A stretch of 44,188 nucleotides of DNA from NCBI GenBank assembly GCA_019308525.1, contig JAFDIC010000154.1, positions 1 through 44,188 on the forward strand, read 5' to 3'. The notes beneath the pieces were generated by a model. That model did not search any database, had not been told where the DNA came from, and was given only the letters and a program-made list of their open reading frames with translations. Of this stretch, positions 8,387-15,303 are shown one piece after another (position 1 is the first letter of the stretch; each line of letters starts with the position of its first letter). The position numbers and the translations under genes were made by a program. This DNA comes from Deltaproteobacteria bacterium (GTDB taxonomy: Bacteria > Desulfobacterota > DSM-4660 > Desulfatiglandales > HGW-15).

Positions 8387-8549
8387 CGTTGTGACAATCA
8401 TCATCTAAGGCCTTCCACAGCTCTGCCCAGCGGCCCTGGATGTATTCTTCCTGTAGGCGCCCGAAATAGTCGGGGTCTGCCGGCTTATCGTCGTTGTGCC
8501 TGGCAAGGCCGTTTTCTTCGGGTTCAAAATAGTCTTGGTGTAATTTCAT
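8370..8549 (-). CDS. Small acidic hypothetical phage protein
   Basis: With the start at 8549 the product is 59 residues (MKLHQDYFEPEENG...). An alternative start at 8663 would add an unlikely cysteine-rich stretch and overlap the membrane protein gene upstream. A run AAGGGG lies about 9 bases upstream. It has a DPDYFGRLQEEYIQGRWAEL helix. It is the last gene of the leftward early operon. No function is recognised. Confidence 0.5.
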   Translation of the reverse strand: MKLHQDYFEPEENGLARHNDDKPADPDYFGRLQEEYIQGRWAELWKALDDDCHNVDKFS

Positions 8550-8563
8550 AAGGAACCCGCCCC

Positions 8564-8731
8564 TTATTGGAAACTGGCAGATATGGCTCCCATGAAATAC
8601 CCAGCCGCAAAGACTAGAAAGCCAATCAAAATTCCAAGAACAAAATATCCGGCAGCAGGCCAAAGCCTTTTGCGTTCCCTTTCTTTATCTAACTCTGGAT
8701 CAACATATAACCCTGCCGGCCTGCCCTGCAC
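8564..8731 (-). CDS. Small single-pass membrane protein
   Basis: A 55-residue frame starting at GTG (8731) has a charged N-terminus (PELDKERERKRLWP) followed by a long hydrophobic segment ending in a TAA 14 bases before the next gene. The clean amphipathic-then-hydrophobic design and the tight fit between the exonuclease and the next small gene support coding. The Shine-Dalgarno site is weak. Function is unknown; it could be a membrane-acting early protein. Confidence 0.45.
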   Translation of the reverse strand: MQGRPAGLYVDPELDKERERKRLWPAAGYFVLGILIGFLVFAAGYFMGAISASFQ

Positions 8732-8767
8732 CGGAGTCCACTAACTTCTTACTCGCCTCATAACGCT

Positions 8768-9997
8768 CTATTGATCTTCCGCAGGCGCATTGTAAACGCC
8801 CGGTTTTCTTGTTTCCCTGTTGATCGCCCCATATGCTTCAACGAGTTCGCCATAGTGCCTCTGGGCCTTGTGCTTCTTGAGGAGGTTGTAAAGCGCGCTC
8901 TTCGAGATCCCGGTCGATGCGAGGATGTCCGAGGGGTGTATCCCGTAGTCCATGAGCGCCCGCTGGAAGCCGTAGGGGTCGGTGAGGAGCCATTTCTCTA
9001 CCTCCCTCTGCTCCATCACCTTCCCTGCCGCCTTTATCGGGCCGTGTTCCACGACCCAGGCATTGAGGGCCTTCTCCAGCTCTTTGAGCCGCGCCTGCAC
9101 CAGGACCAGGAGTTCCAGGCCCTTCTCGGCCTTCTGGGGTGAATCTATGGTGAATGACTGTGCCGGGGCCGCCTTGCTGGCTGCCAACTGGATCCAGGAG
9201 GAGTTGATTGCGGGGCATTCAGCAGTGAACCCGCAGTAAGAGCACTGAGCACCCGGTTTGGGATCCCAGTCTTCGTTGAACTCGATCTCCTCGATGGTGG
9301 CGTCGATGTCTTCGCCCACTTTGAGTAAGTCTTCCGGGCTATAAAATCCTCCTTCTTCGATCTTCGCGCCCTTGGCCAGGAAGTTCAGTTTAACCGAGAC
9401 GCGGTTGATGCCGTGTTCCTTTCCCAGGCCCGCATATCCGGCCCAGGCGTAATAGGGAAGCTGGTGCGGGTCAGGGTCTCCCCAGCCAGACTTGTGATCC
9501 ACTATGACCAGCGTGTTTTCATCCTGGGGCACCCAGGCCCAGTCAATCACCGCCCTGAAATACACGTTCTTCTCGAACCAGGCATCGTCCGGGAGAAGGT
9601 TCCAGTGCCGGTCGAATGCGAGCTTTTGCTCCGTCCAGTATGCCCTGACGTTGGGGTCGATACTAAATTCTGCATCTTGGATGCCCGCTACCAGGTCGTC
9701 CACAGCACGCATGACCTCCTGCTTGTCCTCTTCGGTAAAGCCGGGAGGCCATTTGTCGCGCCTGTCCATCTCTGAGAAAGCCCTGGCCGCGCACTGATCA
9801 AGGACTTTCAAGCTAAACATGCGGTGGTTCTCATAGAGCCAAGCCAAGTATTCCTTCATGATTGCGTGCGAGACCTGGCCGACCACTGCGATGGCGGAGG
9901 GCGGCTCATGGGCCTTCTCGATATAGAGCTTATGGAAGCGGAACGGACACGCGAAGGCCTGTATCCGCGAGAAGCTGTATGCTAGGTTCAAAGGCAT
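8768..9997 (-). CDS. Cas4-like PD-(D/E)XK exonuclease with Fe-S cysteines
   Basis: The start at 9997 has GGGGGA just upstream and gives 409 residues. It shows the RecB/Cas4 nuclease core: H44 (QVSHAIMKEYL), D152 (AVIDWAW), then IVDHKSG with D167 and K169, and QLPYYAW after it. Cysteines C17, C252, C255 and C261 fit the 4Fe-4S cluster of AddB/Cas4 types. A helix-turn-helix-like segment lies near the C-terminus (ILASTGISKSALYNLL). It is 13 bases downstream of Bet, so together they should form the phage double-strand recombination pair: 5' resection by this nuclease, annealing by Bet. Confidence 0.85.
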   Translation of the reverse strand: MPLNLAYSFSRIQAFACPFRFHKLYIEKAHEPPSAIAVVGQVSHAIMKEYLAWLYENHRMFSLKVLDQCAARAFSEMDRRDKWPPGFTEEDKQEVMRAVDDLVAGIQDAEFSIDPNVRAYWTEQKLAFDRHWNLLPDDAWFEKNVYFRAVIDWAWVPQDENTLVIVDHKSGWGDPDPHQLPYYAWAGYAGLGKEHGINRVSVKLNFLAKGAKIEEGGFYSPEDLLKVGEDIDATIEEIEFNEDWDPKPGAQCSYCGFTAECPAINSSWIQLAASKAAPAQSFTIDSPQKAEKGLELLVLVQARLKELEKALNAWVVEHGPIKAAGKVMEQREVEKWLLTDPYGFQRALMDYGIHPSDILASTGISKSALYNLLKKHKAQRHYGELVEAYGAINRETRKPGVYNAPAEDQ

Positions 9998-10010
9998 GTT
10001 TTCCCCCTTT

Positions 10011-11177
10011 CTACTGCTCGAAAAAATGCTCGCAAGTGGAATCTGCATATTTGGGACAGTGCTGCTCGCAGAAGGCATAATCAACCTCGATTCCACCACG
10101 CAGAGGGCAGGGCACCCTGGCATTTGATTCTTTTTCCCACTCCCAGGGAGGTTCCTTGTCTGCCTCGGCGGTCTCCTCGTCTCCAGAAGAAACCTCCTCA
10201 GCCTTTTCCTGGCTTGGTTCTTCGGTTGTCTGCTCAGTCTCATCAACTGCCGGCGGCTCTTCGGCTATTGCTTTTGAGAGGATCTCGACCAGCTCCTTTC
10301 CCTCTTCCTTGCGGAGGAAGGTGAGGTCGTTCGCGCCAACCGACTTGAGGTATTCATCTACGACCTTCACATAGCCCCTCGCCTCAGCGTTTTTGATGGC
10401 GGTCAGGTGAATGCCGTCGATGCCGCAGGTCTTTATGTTCTCGCCGTTGAACTGGATCACGTTCCTGCGGAGGCGCTTTTTCGGCCCTTTGTTTTCCGCT
10501 TCCTTTTCCTTGCCTTCCAGGACCTCGCCCGTCTCCCTGTCGATGTCCAGCACCTCACCGTCCAGGGAAGTGGACTCGACATCGGAGGCCTCCGGGATCT
10601 CCTCCTGGGTGTAAAGGTTCCCGAATATGTCCGGGAACGCCTCCCTCTGGGCTGCCACCAGGGCGCATTTCCGGATCATGGTCGCGGGCTTCGTGTCCCA
10701 CATGCGGGATATCTCTCCCGTCTTTTTTCTCCCCACGTACTCTTTGAAGTCGACCTCAGCCCTGACGGGATACTTCTTGCCCTTGACATACACCTCTGCC
10801 CAGCCGCCGACGAGGTCTTGGCCGAAAGTGATCGACCCTTCCTGGTATATCGGATTAGGGAGCTCGCCGGTCTCTTTGTATTTGTCCTGCCAGTTCTTGG
10901 GCAGCAGGATCACGCCCGCCTTGAAACCCTCATAGCGTTCGCCGGCCCTCTCCGCCCTCTTCATCCAGGCGTACTTGGAGATCACCATCTGGCAGTCCTC
11001 TCCGAACTTGACCAGGAAGGCGTCCCCCACCCAGGGGTTGATGTCCTTGTTCCCCCTGGCCACGAACCTTTTTACCTGGTTCACGGTGATCGTGATGTCG
11101 CCGGCATCCGTCTTGATCGTCACCGGCTTCTCCATGATGTCGCTCACAGAGCTTTTTTTCGCTATTGCAGTCGTCAT
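10011..11177 (-). CDS. bet: Bet/RecT-type single-strand annealing protein
   Basis: The 388-residue protein carries the Bet core: VNQVKRFVARGN, then EVDFKEYVGRK and WDTKPATMIRKCALVAAQRE-AFPDIFG. The region after residue 200 is acidic and low in complexity. The last 35 residues hold a cluster of cysteines (C-P-L, C-EQH-C, C-EHF) that could bind zinc, an addition not present in classical lambda Beta. It anneals complementary strands during phage recombination, with the nuclease encoded just downstream. The start overlaps the previous stop by ATGA. Confidence 0.88.
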   Translation of the reverse strand: MTTAIAKKSSVSDIMEKPVTIKTDAGDITITVNQVKRFVARGNKDINPWVGDAFLVKFGEDCQMVISKYAWMKRAERAGERYEGFKAGVILLPKNWQDKYKETGELPNPIYQEGSITFGQDLVGGWAEVYVKGKKYPVRAEVDFKEYVGRKKTGEISRMWDTKPATMIRKCALVAAQREAFPDIFGNLYTQEEIPEASDVESTSLDGEVLDIDRETGEVLEGKEKEAENKGPKKRLRRNVIQFNGENIKTCGIDGIHLTAIKNAEARGYVKVVDEYLKSVGANDLTFLRKEEGKELVEILSKAIAEEPPAVDETEQTTEEPSQEKAEEVSSGDEETAEADKEPPWEWEKESNARVPCPLRGGIEVDYAFCEQHCPKYADSTCEHFFEQ

Positions 11178-11446
11178 ACATTGACCTCCTTTTTAAAATT
11201 GAATGATTGTTGATCGATATCAACATAATCGGTGACCTTAGCATTGATCCTATCCTTGACGAAGCTGATAGAAGTCTCGATCTTGGCTCGACCATTGTCA
11301 GCTTCTTCGATCTTCGTCCCTAGGCCGATTGAAAATTTCTTCTCATTGCAGTTGAGATAAGCTTCATCCAGCTCATTTATGTACGCGGATAAGAGACTGA
11401 TGACGTTTTCTCCGATCCTTTGAATGATCTCTTCATTGAATTTCAT
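11174..11446 (-). CDS. Small early phage protein of unknown function
   Basis: A 90-residue protein beginning MKFNEEIIQRIGENV. It is coupled to bet by a 4-base overlap, which suggests it is made with the recombination proteins. The second half (IEEADNGRAKIETSISFVKDRI) resembles small proteins near recT/bet genes in other phages, although I cannot name a family. No motif for catalysis is visible. Confidence 0.65.
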   Translation of the reverse strand: MKFNEEIIQRIGENVISLLSAYINELDEAYLNCNEKKFSIGLGTKIEEADNGRAKIETSISFVKDRINAKVTDYVDIDQQSFNFKKEVNV

Positions 11447-11474
11447 TTGATCAATCTCCGATTAAAAGCCTTTC

Positions 11475-11669
11475 TCAGAAAGGCCATTGTTCAATTTCGA
11501 TTGCGAAAATCGCCTTTTTGTCCAACCCGTCCGCCTTATCGAGCTTTTCAAAGCACTCTGCGGGCGTTTTCCCGATGCACAGGATCTTTGGAAAATTATT
11601 CTCGTCAACCTGCATCGCGGTCCAGCGCCGGACTGTCTTTGAATAAGCTATCTGATACGTTTTTTTCAT
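11475..11669 (-). CDS. Small early phage protein
   Basis: A 64-residue protein of the early operon (MKKTYQIAYSKTVRRW...). It overlaps the upstream gene by ATGA, which supports translation. It has a short alternating beta pattern and a C-terminal IFAIEIEQWPF. I do not recognise the family. Confidence 0.6.
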   Translation of the reverse strand: MKKTYQIAYSKTVRRWTAMQVDENNFPKILCIGKTPAECFEKLDKADGLDKKAIFAIEIEQWPF

Positions 11670-11893
11670 CCCTTGCTTCTCCTGGTCGTTCTTTGGTCGG
11701 CGGCCCCGGGCGTGGTTATTTCAAACGAGCCCTCGGCGCTCTGGCTCAGGTGCTTCACCACATAGGCCGCGAAATTAGCGCTTGGAAAGCGCCTGGCCTT
11801 GTGCCTGGGGCCGAACTCGAATTTGCCCTGGCCTGCGTTGCCGACAAAGTAAAGCCCTGTTGCCTTATCGATTATCATGTAGTTCTTGGTCAC
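11666..11893 (-). CDS. Small early phage protein (GTG start)
   Basis: A 75-residue product from a GTG at 11893 with GAGGT about 6 bases upstream. It contains KATGLYFVGNAGQGKFEFGPRH and ends basic (TTRRSKG). It is coupled to the next gene by a 4-base overlap. Function is unknown. Confidence 0.58.
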   Translation of the reverse strand: MTKNYMIIDKATGLYFVGNAGQGKFEFGPRHKARRFPSANFAAYVVKHLSQSAEGSFEITTPGAADQRTTRRSKG

Positions 11894-12020
11894 TGCTTAA
11901 CCTCACTTTTGCTGGATTAGGGATTTCAACGTCGAAATCAGATTGCGGTAATGTGGCAATGTGCTTCCACTTATAGTCCTGATAGATGGGCCACACCTTC
12001 TCGACCGGAAGGAACTTCAT
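11865..12020 (-). CDS. Displaced C-terminal part of a DUF6166-like protein
   Basis: The ATG at 12020 overlaps the stop of the preceding fragment (ATGA). The 51-residue frame contains IYQDYKWKHIATLPQSDF, which matches the end of DUF6166 proteins as I know them (tyrosine, Q-D-F-K-W, then a proline-glutamine). Together with the fragment upstream it makes a DUF6166 protein lacking the usual GSGPAQLALA segment between the halves. It could be reached by coupled translation, but deletion or sequence error is more likely. Confidence 0.5.
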   Translation of the reverse strand: MKFLPVEKVWPIYQDYKWKHIATLPQSDFDVEIPNPAKVRLSSDQELHDNR

Positions 12021-12163
12021 GCAGATTTCCCATATCCCCAATTAAATCCGTCAGGGCTATGGTTGCAAACTTCAAGGCTTGGGCCGGGGTATAACTCTTC
12101 GCCGTTAACCCATACGCGCCTTGAATTCCATTCACCCTTAACTCTAATTACGTCCGTGTTCAT
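12017..12163 (-). CDS. DUF6166-like protein, N-terminal fragment
   Basis: The start at 12163 has AAGGAG 7 bases upstream. The 48 residues end with CNHSPDGFNWGYG and then a stop; the family normally continues directly with a glycine-serine-glycine-proline stretch. The function of DUF6166 is unknown; it is common in phages and mobile elements. The protein is cut by a frame change at about 12017-12025. Confidence 0.6.
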   Translation of the reverse strand: MNTDVIRVKGEWNSRRVWVNGEELYPGPSLEVCNHSPDGFNWGYGKSA

Positions 12164-12370
12164 TTCGGTGCTCCTTTTTGCCTCTAATCTCCCGGGGACA
12201 GGCACATTTACAAGCCCAAGGCTGATCAGCCATGCCCCCAGGAGGGAGGAAAAAGCTAGTGGTTTGCCGAGACCCTCGCCCCTGGCTCCAAATGCCGCTT
12301 TCTGCGCAGCGCGGTCGTTCAATGGCGATATTTCCCAAGCCCCAGGGCCTCGGCGGGTTAACGCCCGCTT

Positions 12371-12625
12371 TCAGCTTGCCGACACAAGCTTGTCCTTAGC
12401 CGCCGGGCCTCCTTCCGGCCCGCAAATACTAACAGATCGTATCACCCCCTTTCCGGCGACTTCCGGGATCTCGACGCCCCAGGACTCCAGGGTCTTGTCC
12501 GAGACAGTGGATCCGTGATATGGGCCGCCGATCACGTTGAACAGGCGAAAAAGCGGCTCACCGTTGATTCCCGTCTGCCAGCCAATGAATTGGATTTGTT
12601 TGATTTTTGAATAAAATTCAGGCAC
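12371..12625 (-). CDS. First gene of the leftward early operon, unknown
   Basis: An 84-residue protein starting at GTG 12625 with GGGAGAA just before it. It begins MPEFYSKIKQIQFIGWQ and has a beta-rich middle (FRLFNVIGGPYHG). It is 43 bases downstream of the consensus early promoter, so it should be the first protein made on induction. No family recognised; the position suits an early regulator or antirestriction-type protein, but nothing in the sequence proves this. Confidence 0.6.
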   Translation of the reverse strand: MPEFYSKIKQIQFIGWQTGINGEPLFRLFNVIGGPYHGSTVSDKTLESWGVEIPEVAGKGVIRSVSICGPEGGPAAKDKLVSAS

Positions 12626-12667
12626 TTCTCCCTTTTTTCCTTGAGTGATCGGATATGATTGGATAAC

Positions 12668-12696
12668 ATTATAGGAGAAAATCTCCTATTTGTCAA
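12668..12696 (-). promoter_or_regulatory. Leftward early promoter (PL-like)
   Basis: On the minus strand it reads TTGACA (12696-12691), a 17-base spacer, TATAAT (12673-12668): both hexamers perfect. The repressor operator 12671-12689 fills the spacer, so repressor binding and RNA polymerase binding exclude each other. It drives the early recombination operon. Confidence 0.9.
12671..12689. promoter_or_regulatory. Repressor operator OA
   Basis: ATAGGAGAAAATCTCCTAT: a dyad with the core AGGAGA-N3-TCTCCT. It lies between the -35 and -10 boxes of the leftward early promoter. Confidence 0.85.
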
Positions 12697-12703
12697 CAAA
12701 AAA

Positions 12704-12722
12704 ATAGGAGATTTTCTCCTCT
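12704..12722. promoter_or_regulatory. Repressor operator OB
   Basis: ATAGGAGATTTTCTCCTCT: same AGGAGA-N3-TCTCCT core, 33 bases from OA (three helical turns), upstream of the -35 box. The spacing suits cooperative binding of repressor dimers. Confidence 0.83.
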
Positions 12723-12744
12723 AATATTCGCTTTTTATTTTAGT

Positions 12745-13056
12745 TTATGAATATGATCTTTTCACGATGGGAGGAGTGGGATTTCTTATATCGTTGGATG
12801 TCTTGTAGATAAGCTCGGCTTTGGCCAGAATATAGGATGGATGCTCACCTATGAAATTGGCGAGCTTACAAAGGTCCTCAATCGAGACTTTACGGTCTCC
12901 AGCTTCCAATGCCCTCAAAATACGATCGCCATCTTTTTTCTCGAAAATCAATCTAGCTACCCCAGTTTTTGACAAACGTTTTTCATCTGCAAGCCTTTGT
13001 ATTTCATCCAGAAACAATCGACGTAATATTTCTCGAAAAGATCTACAATTCCACAT
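12745..13056 (-). CDS. Small helix-turn-helix repressor (CI-like role)
   Basis: A 103-residue XRE-type protein with a helix-turn-helix around residues 28-65 (LSKTGVARLIFEKKDGDRI, then KVSIEDLCKLANFIGE). No C-terminal peptidase domain, so it would not be cut by the LexA/CI route. It lies between the operator pairs (12671-12722 and 13071-13089), the standard place for a phage immunity repressor. It should bind AGGAGA-N3-TCTCCT. The ribosome site is weak (GCGG). Its own promoter must overlap operator OC, which suggests autoregulation. Confidence 0.72.
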   Translation of the reverse strand: MWNCRSFREILRRLFLDEIQRLADEKRLSKTGVARLIFEKKDGDRILRALEAGDRKVSIEDLCKLANFIGEHPSYILAKAELIYKTSNDIRNPTPPIVKRSYS

Positions 13057-13065
13057 TTTTTCCGC

Positions 13066-13094
13066 TTGACAGAGGAGAATTTCTCCTATATGAT
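13066..13094 (+). promoter_or_regulatory. Rightward promoter (PR-like)
   Basis: TTGACA (13066-13071), a 17-base spacer, TATGAT (13089-13094). Operator OC (13071-13089) fills the spacer. A start of transcription about 7 bases after the -10 box falls at about 13100-13101, right next to the ATG at 13102. Confidence 0.85.
13071..13089. promoter_or_regulatory. Repressor operator OC
   Basis: AGAGGAGAATTTCTCCTAT: third copy of the AGGAGA-N3-TCTCCT dyad, inside the rightward promoter and 15 bases upstream of the repressor start codon. Confidence 0.83.
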
Positions 13095-13101
13095 AATTTT
13101 T

Positions 13102-13341
13102 ATGAACGAGATTGACCGTTTAAAAGAGTCCTTGGGCACATATGCCGAAGTAGCAAAAGCTCTGGGCATTAGCCAGCGACACTTGCGGTATATCCGAAGC
13201 ACGGGCCGTATAAGTTCACCTTTAAGAAAACTCATTACTTTTCTCTTACGTTCAAATGAATACCATGGAATGAGAAGGTCATCGGAATCCAATAATTCAA
13301 TAAATAAGGGATTTTATGGCAAAATAGCCGAAGATGAATAA
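13102..13341 (+). CDS. Small helix-turn-helix regulator (Cro-like role), probably leaderless
   Basis: Residues 11-35 form a helix-turn-helix (TYAEVAKALGISQRHLRYI). The start at 13102 is preferred because the upstream in-frame ATG (13090) and TTG (13066) lie inside the promoter itself and cannot be in the transcript. The mRNA should begin at or one or two bases before this ATG, so translation would be leaderless, as for lambda cI from its maintenance promoter. The 79-residue protein is divergent from the repressor and under the same operators, so a Cro or activator role is likely. Confidence 0.6.
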   Translation: MNEIDRLKESLGTYAEVAKALGISQRHLRYIRSTGRISSPLRKLITFLLRSNEYHGMRRSSESNNSINKGFYGKIAEDE

Positions 13342-13405
13342 GCCTCCGGGCTGCTTCACTGCGCCCAGCGGAGTGGGGGTTTGTGCCGAAAGAGCCGTAA
13401 CCTCA

Positions 13406-13627
13406 TTATTGCCCTTGAATACCGTTAAATATCGGGCAGAGATCCCAGTTGAGGGTATACGATCCAGATTTTGTTTCCGTCGAGATATCGCAATCTCGTT
13501 CCTTGGAGCACCCAACCATCGAGATGATTTCCTTTTCACCTGATGGGTGCTGGCTGATTTCGATCTTAAGGGTCACGTCCCAACCGGTTTTGGGACAGTA
13601 AGCTTCATGGTGCCGGACTGACTTCAT
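13406..13627 (-). CDS. Small cysteine-containing hypothetical protein
   Basis: A 73-residue protein with EAYCPKTGWDVTLKIEI, then GCSKERDC and DLCPIF, four to five cysteines suited to a zinc site. The pattern resembles small uncharacterised bacterial proteins of the YCPKTG type. It runs against its neighbours and has no clear ribosome site. An open frame exists on the opposite strand, but its sequence looks less natural. Confidence 0.45.
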   Translation of the reverse strand: MKSVRHHEAYCPKTGWDVTLKIEISQHPSGEKEIISMVGCSKERDCDISTETKSGSYTLNWDLCPIFNGIQGQ

Positions 13628-13656
13628 AAATTTTCTGATAACACAGAGTCAACAAA

Positions 13657-13893
13657 GTGACAACAAAAAAAGAGCACATCTTCGACCTGCTGATAAAAGA
13701 GGGCTACGGTTTCTCCGAGACCGTCGCGTTCTTTCTGAGGGACATGGGGATCACCATGTCCGACATAGCCCGGCGTGCGGGCGTTGACAGATCTTACGTT
13801 AAAAGGGTGATCGATGGGAAACGGAACTCCGATAGAATCAGGCGAAGCGTCGCCGGAGCGCTCGAATTCGACCCCTGGAGGCACCATGCTTGA
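13657..13893 (+). CDS. Helix-turn-helix regulator (GTG start)
   Basis: A 78-residue protein with a phage-type helix-turn-helix: MGITMSDIARRAGVDRSYVK, then RVIDGKRNSDRI, ending FDPWRHHA. The FDPW ending is common in small phage XRE regulators of the Mor/CI-like group. It precedes a small gene and the integrase, so it may control integration genes. The following gene overlaps its end by 8 bases. Confidence 0.65.
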   Translation: MTTKKEHIFDLLIKEGYGFSETVAFFLRDMGITMSDIARRAGVDRSYVKRVIDGKRNSDRIRRSVAGALEFDPWRHHA

Positions 13894-14128
13894 AATCTAC
13901 AAAGAGGACACCGAATCAGTCGAGACCTCAAAGCTGAGCTCGCTTTACACCATGAGGATCCCTGACAGCACGAAAACCATGATCGACAAGCTCTCTCCCC
14001 TGTGGAAAAAGAAGCTGAACGAAAGGCTCCGTCTGACGATCGCCAAGGTGCTCCACGAGGCCAACTTCGACCCGAACGTATACTTAAACGGGGACTATGA
14101 GCCCGAAAGAGATAGCCTCCAGGCTTAA
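13886..14128 (+). CDS. Small hypothetical protein, possible ribbon-helix-helix
   Basis: The start at 13886 has GGAGG four bases upstream. The 80-residue protein contains YTMRIPDSTKTMIDKLSPLW followed by a basic helix, compatible with a DNA-binding ribbon-helix-helix, but I cannot name a family. It lies between two helix-turn-helix genes upstream of the integrase. Confidence 0.55.
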   Translation: MLEIYKEDTESVETSKLSSLYTMRIPDSTKTMIDKLSPLWKKKLNERLRLTIAKVLHEANFDPNVYLNGDYEPERDSLQA

Positions 14129-14399
14129 CAAGTCCCTCAAGTGGGTCTATAATCACGCTGCCGACCTCGGCGCGGCCCGCATTGGCGGGACCTGGATTTT
14201 CACGGAGGAGGGACTGAGCGATGCCATACAAAGAGGCCAGGAGATGGCGCGGCGTCGTCAAGATAGGTGGGGTCAGGGTGGAGCAGAGGTTGTTTGCCTT
14301 AAAAAGGGACGCCGTAAAGTGGGAAACCGAGACCCGGAAGAAGAGGCTGAAAGAGCTGCGGGTGCAAGGAGGCATGGACTTGACGACCTTCTGTACTAA
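14097..14399 (+). CDS. Excisionase-like helix-turn-helix protein
   Basis: The first 45 residues (MSPKEIASRLNKSLKWVYNH, then GGTWIFTEEGL) are the MerR/HTH_17 type found in excisionases and small regulators directly upstream of phage integrases. The final 55 residues overlap the integrase gene by about 180 bases and look compositionally like an out-of-frame extension. The true protein may therefore be shorter if a frame error lies near 14230. Role as Xis or integrase regulator is inferred from family and position. Confidence 0.58.
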   Translation: MSPKEIASRLNKSLKWVYNHAADLGAARIGGTWIFTEEGLSDAIQRGQEMARRRQDRWGQGGAEVVCLKKGRRKVGNRDPEEEAERAAGARRHGLDDLLY

Positions 14400-15303
14400 G
14401 TACCTGGACTATGCGCTCCAGTTCCGGCCAAAGACCTATGATGAGAAGAGGAGCCTAACGCGGCGCATCATCATGGCCTGGGGACCTGACATCCTGGTCG
14501 AGGAGATCACCCCGGAGATAGTGCTCTCATACCTGAGCCGCCGGGCAGAGGAGAGGTCGAACAACGCCTTCAATAAGGACCGCAAGAACCTGCTGGCCAT
14601 GTGGAACTGGGGCATGGAGATCCTGGGGCTTGAGTCAAACCCGGTGGCAAAGATCAAAAGGCGGGCGCACGAGCGCTCTGCCCAGTACGTGCCCCCCACC
14701 CAGGACATCCTCAAGGTCCTGGCTGCCGCGACAAGGGAAGAGAAGGCCTTCCTTGACTGCTACCTCCTCACTGGCGCCAGGCGCTCCGAGGTCCTGCGCT
14801 GGACCTGGATAGAGGACATCAACTTCTCCCGGAGGATGTACCGCCTCGGCACCAGGAAGACCAGGGACGGGTCCATGGAGTACGAGTGGTTCACCATGAG
14901 CGAGGAGCTGCACGAGTCCCTGCGCTGGCTGTGGGAGCACCGCAGGGACAAGACGAGCCCATATATGTTCCCCGATTACTGGTGTCTCGACAGGAACGGG
15001 AGGAACGGCACGGGCGAGCAGAGGGCCAGCAGGTGGATCAAGGCCTTGTGCAGGAGGGCAGGGGTCAAGCCGTTCGGGTTTCACGCTATGCGGCGGTATG
15101 TGGCATCCGTCCTGGCCGACGAGCACAAGGTCAGCGCTAAGAGGATACAGCGCATCCTGAGACACAAGAACATCTCCACAACGGAGAGGTACATCAGGCT
15201 CCTGAACGAGGACCTGAAAGAGACTTTTGAGCTGCTTTCTAAGCGCTCAGTACCCGAAAGCGGTACCCGAAACAAGGGCAGCAAAAATGAGGAATTGGTC
15301 TAA
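14221..15303 (+). CDS. int: Tyrosine recombinase (phage integrase)
   Basis: A 360-residue integrase with an N-terminal arm-binding domain (residues 1-45, RWRGVVKIGG...), a core-binding domain (about 50-150) and the catalytic domain. Catalytic residues visible: R187 (TGARRSE), K213 (TRKTRDG), H288 and R291 (HAMRR), H315 (RHKNIS), nucleophile Y324 (TERYIR). GGAGG lies 9 bases before the start. The stop is at 15301, 16 bases before the tRNA-Glu-derived core site. It should insert the phage into the 3' end of a host tRNA-Glu gene. Confidence 0.93.
   Translation: MPYKEARRWRGVVKIGGVRVEQRLFALKRDAVKWETETRKKRLKELRVQGGMDLTTFCTKYLDYALQFRPKTYDEKRSLTRRIIMAWGPDILVEEITPEIVLSYLSRRAEERSNNAFNKDRKNLLAMWNWGMEILGLESNPVAKIKRRAHERSAQYVPPTQDILKVLAAATREEKAFLDCYLLTGARRSEVLRWTWIEDINFSRRMYRLGTRKTRDGSMEYEWFTMSEELHESLRWLWEHRRDKTSPYMFPDYWCLDRNGRNGTGEQRASRWIKALCRRAGVKPFGFHAMRRYVASVLADEHKVSAKRIQRILRHKNISTTERYIRLLNEDLKETFELLSKRSVPESGTRNKGSKNEELV
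15246..15272. repeat. attP arm-type repeats, left side
   Basis: CTCAGTACCCGAAA at 15246-15259 and the partial copy GGTACCCGAAA at 15262-15272, in the same direction, inside the 3' end of the integrase gene. The 14-mer recurs exactly at 15487-15500 and inverted at 15446-15459. Repeats of this kind around a core site are typical arm sites for the integrase N-terminal domain. Confidence 0.65.

Noticed and set aside
10407..11213. Long open frame (268 codons) opposite bet
   Set aside because: The composition is that of the complement of a GC-rich gene; no ribosome site or domain; bet is certain.
12144..12338. 64-residue frame with cysteines upstream of the DUF6166 gene
   Set aside because: Poor ribosome site and unnatural composition in both candidate frames; the 12164-12370 stretch is left without a gene.
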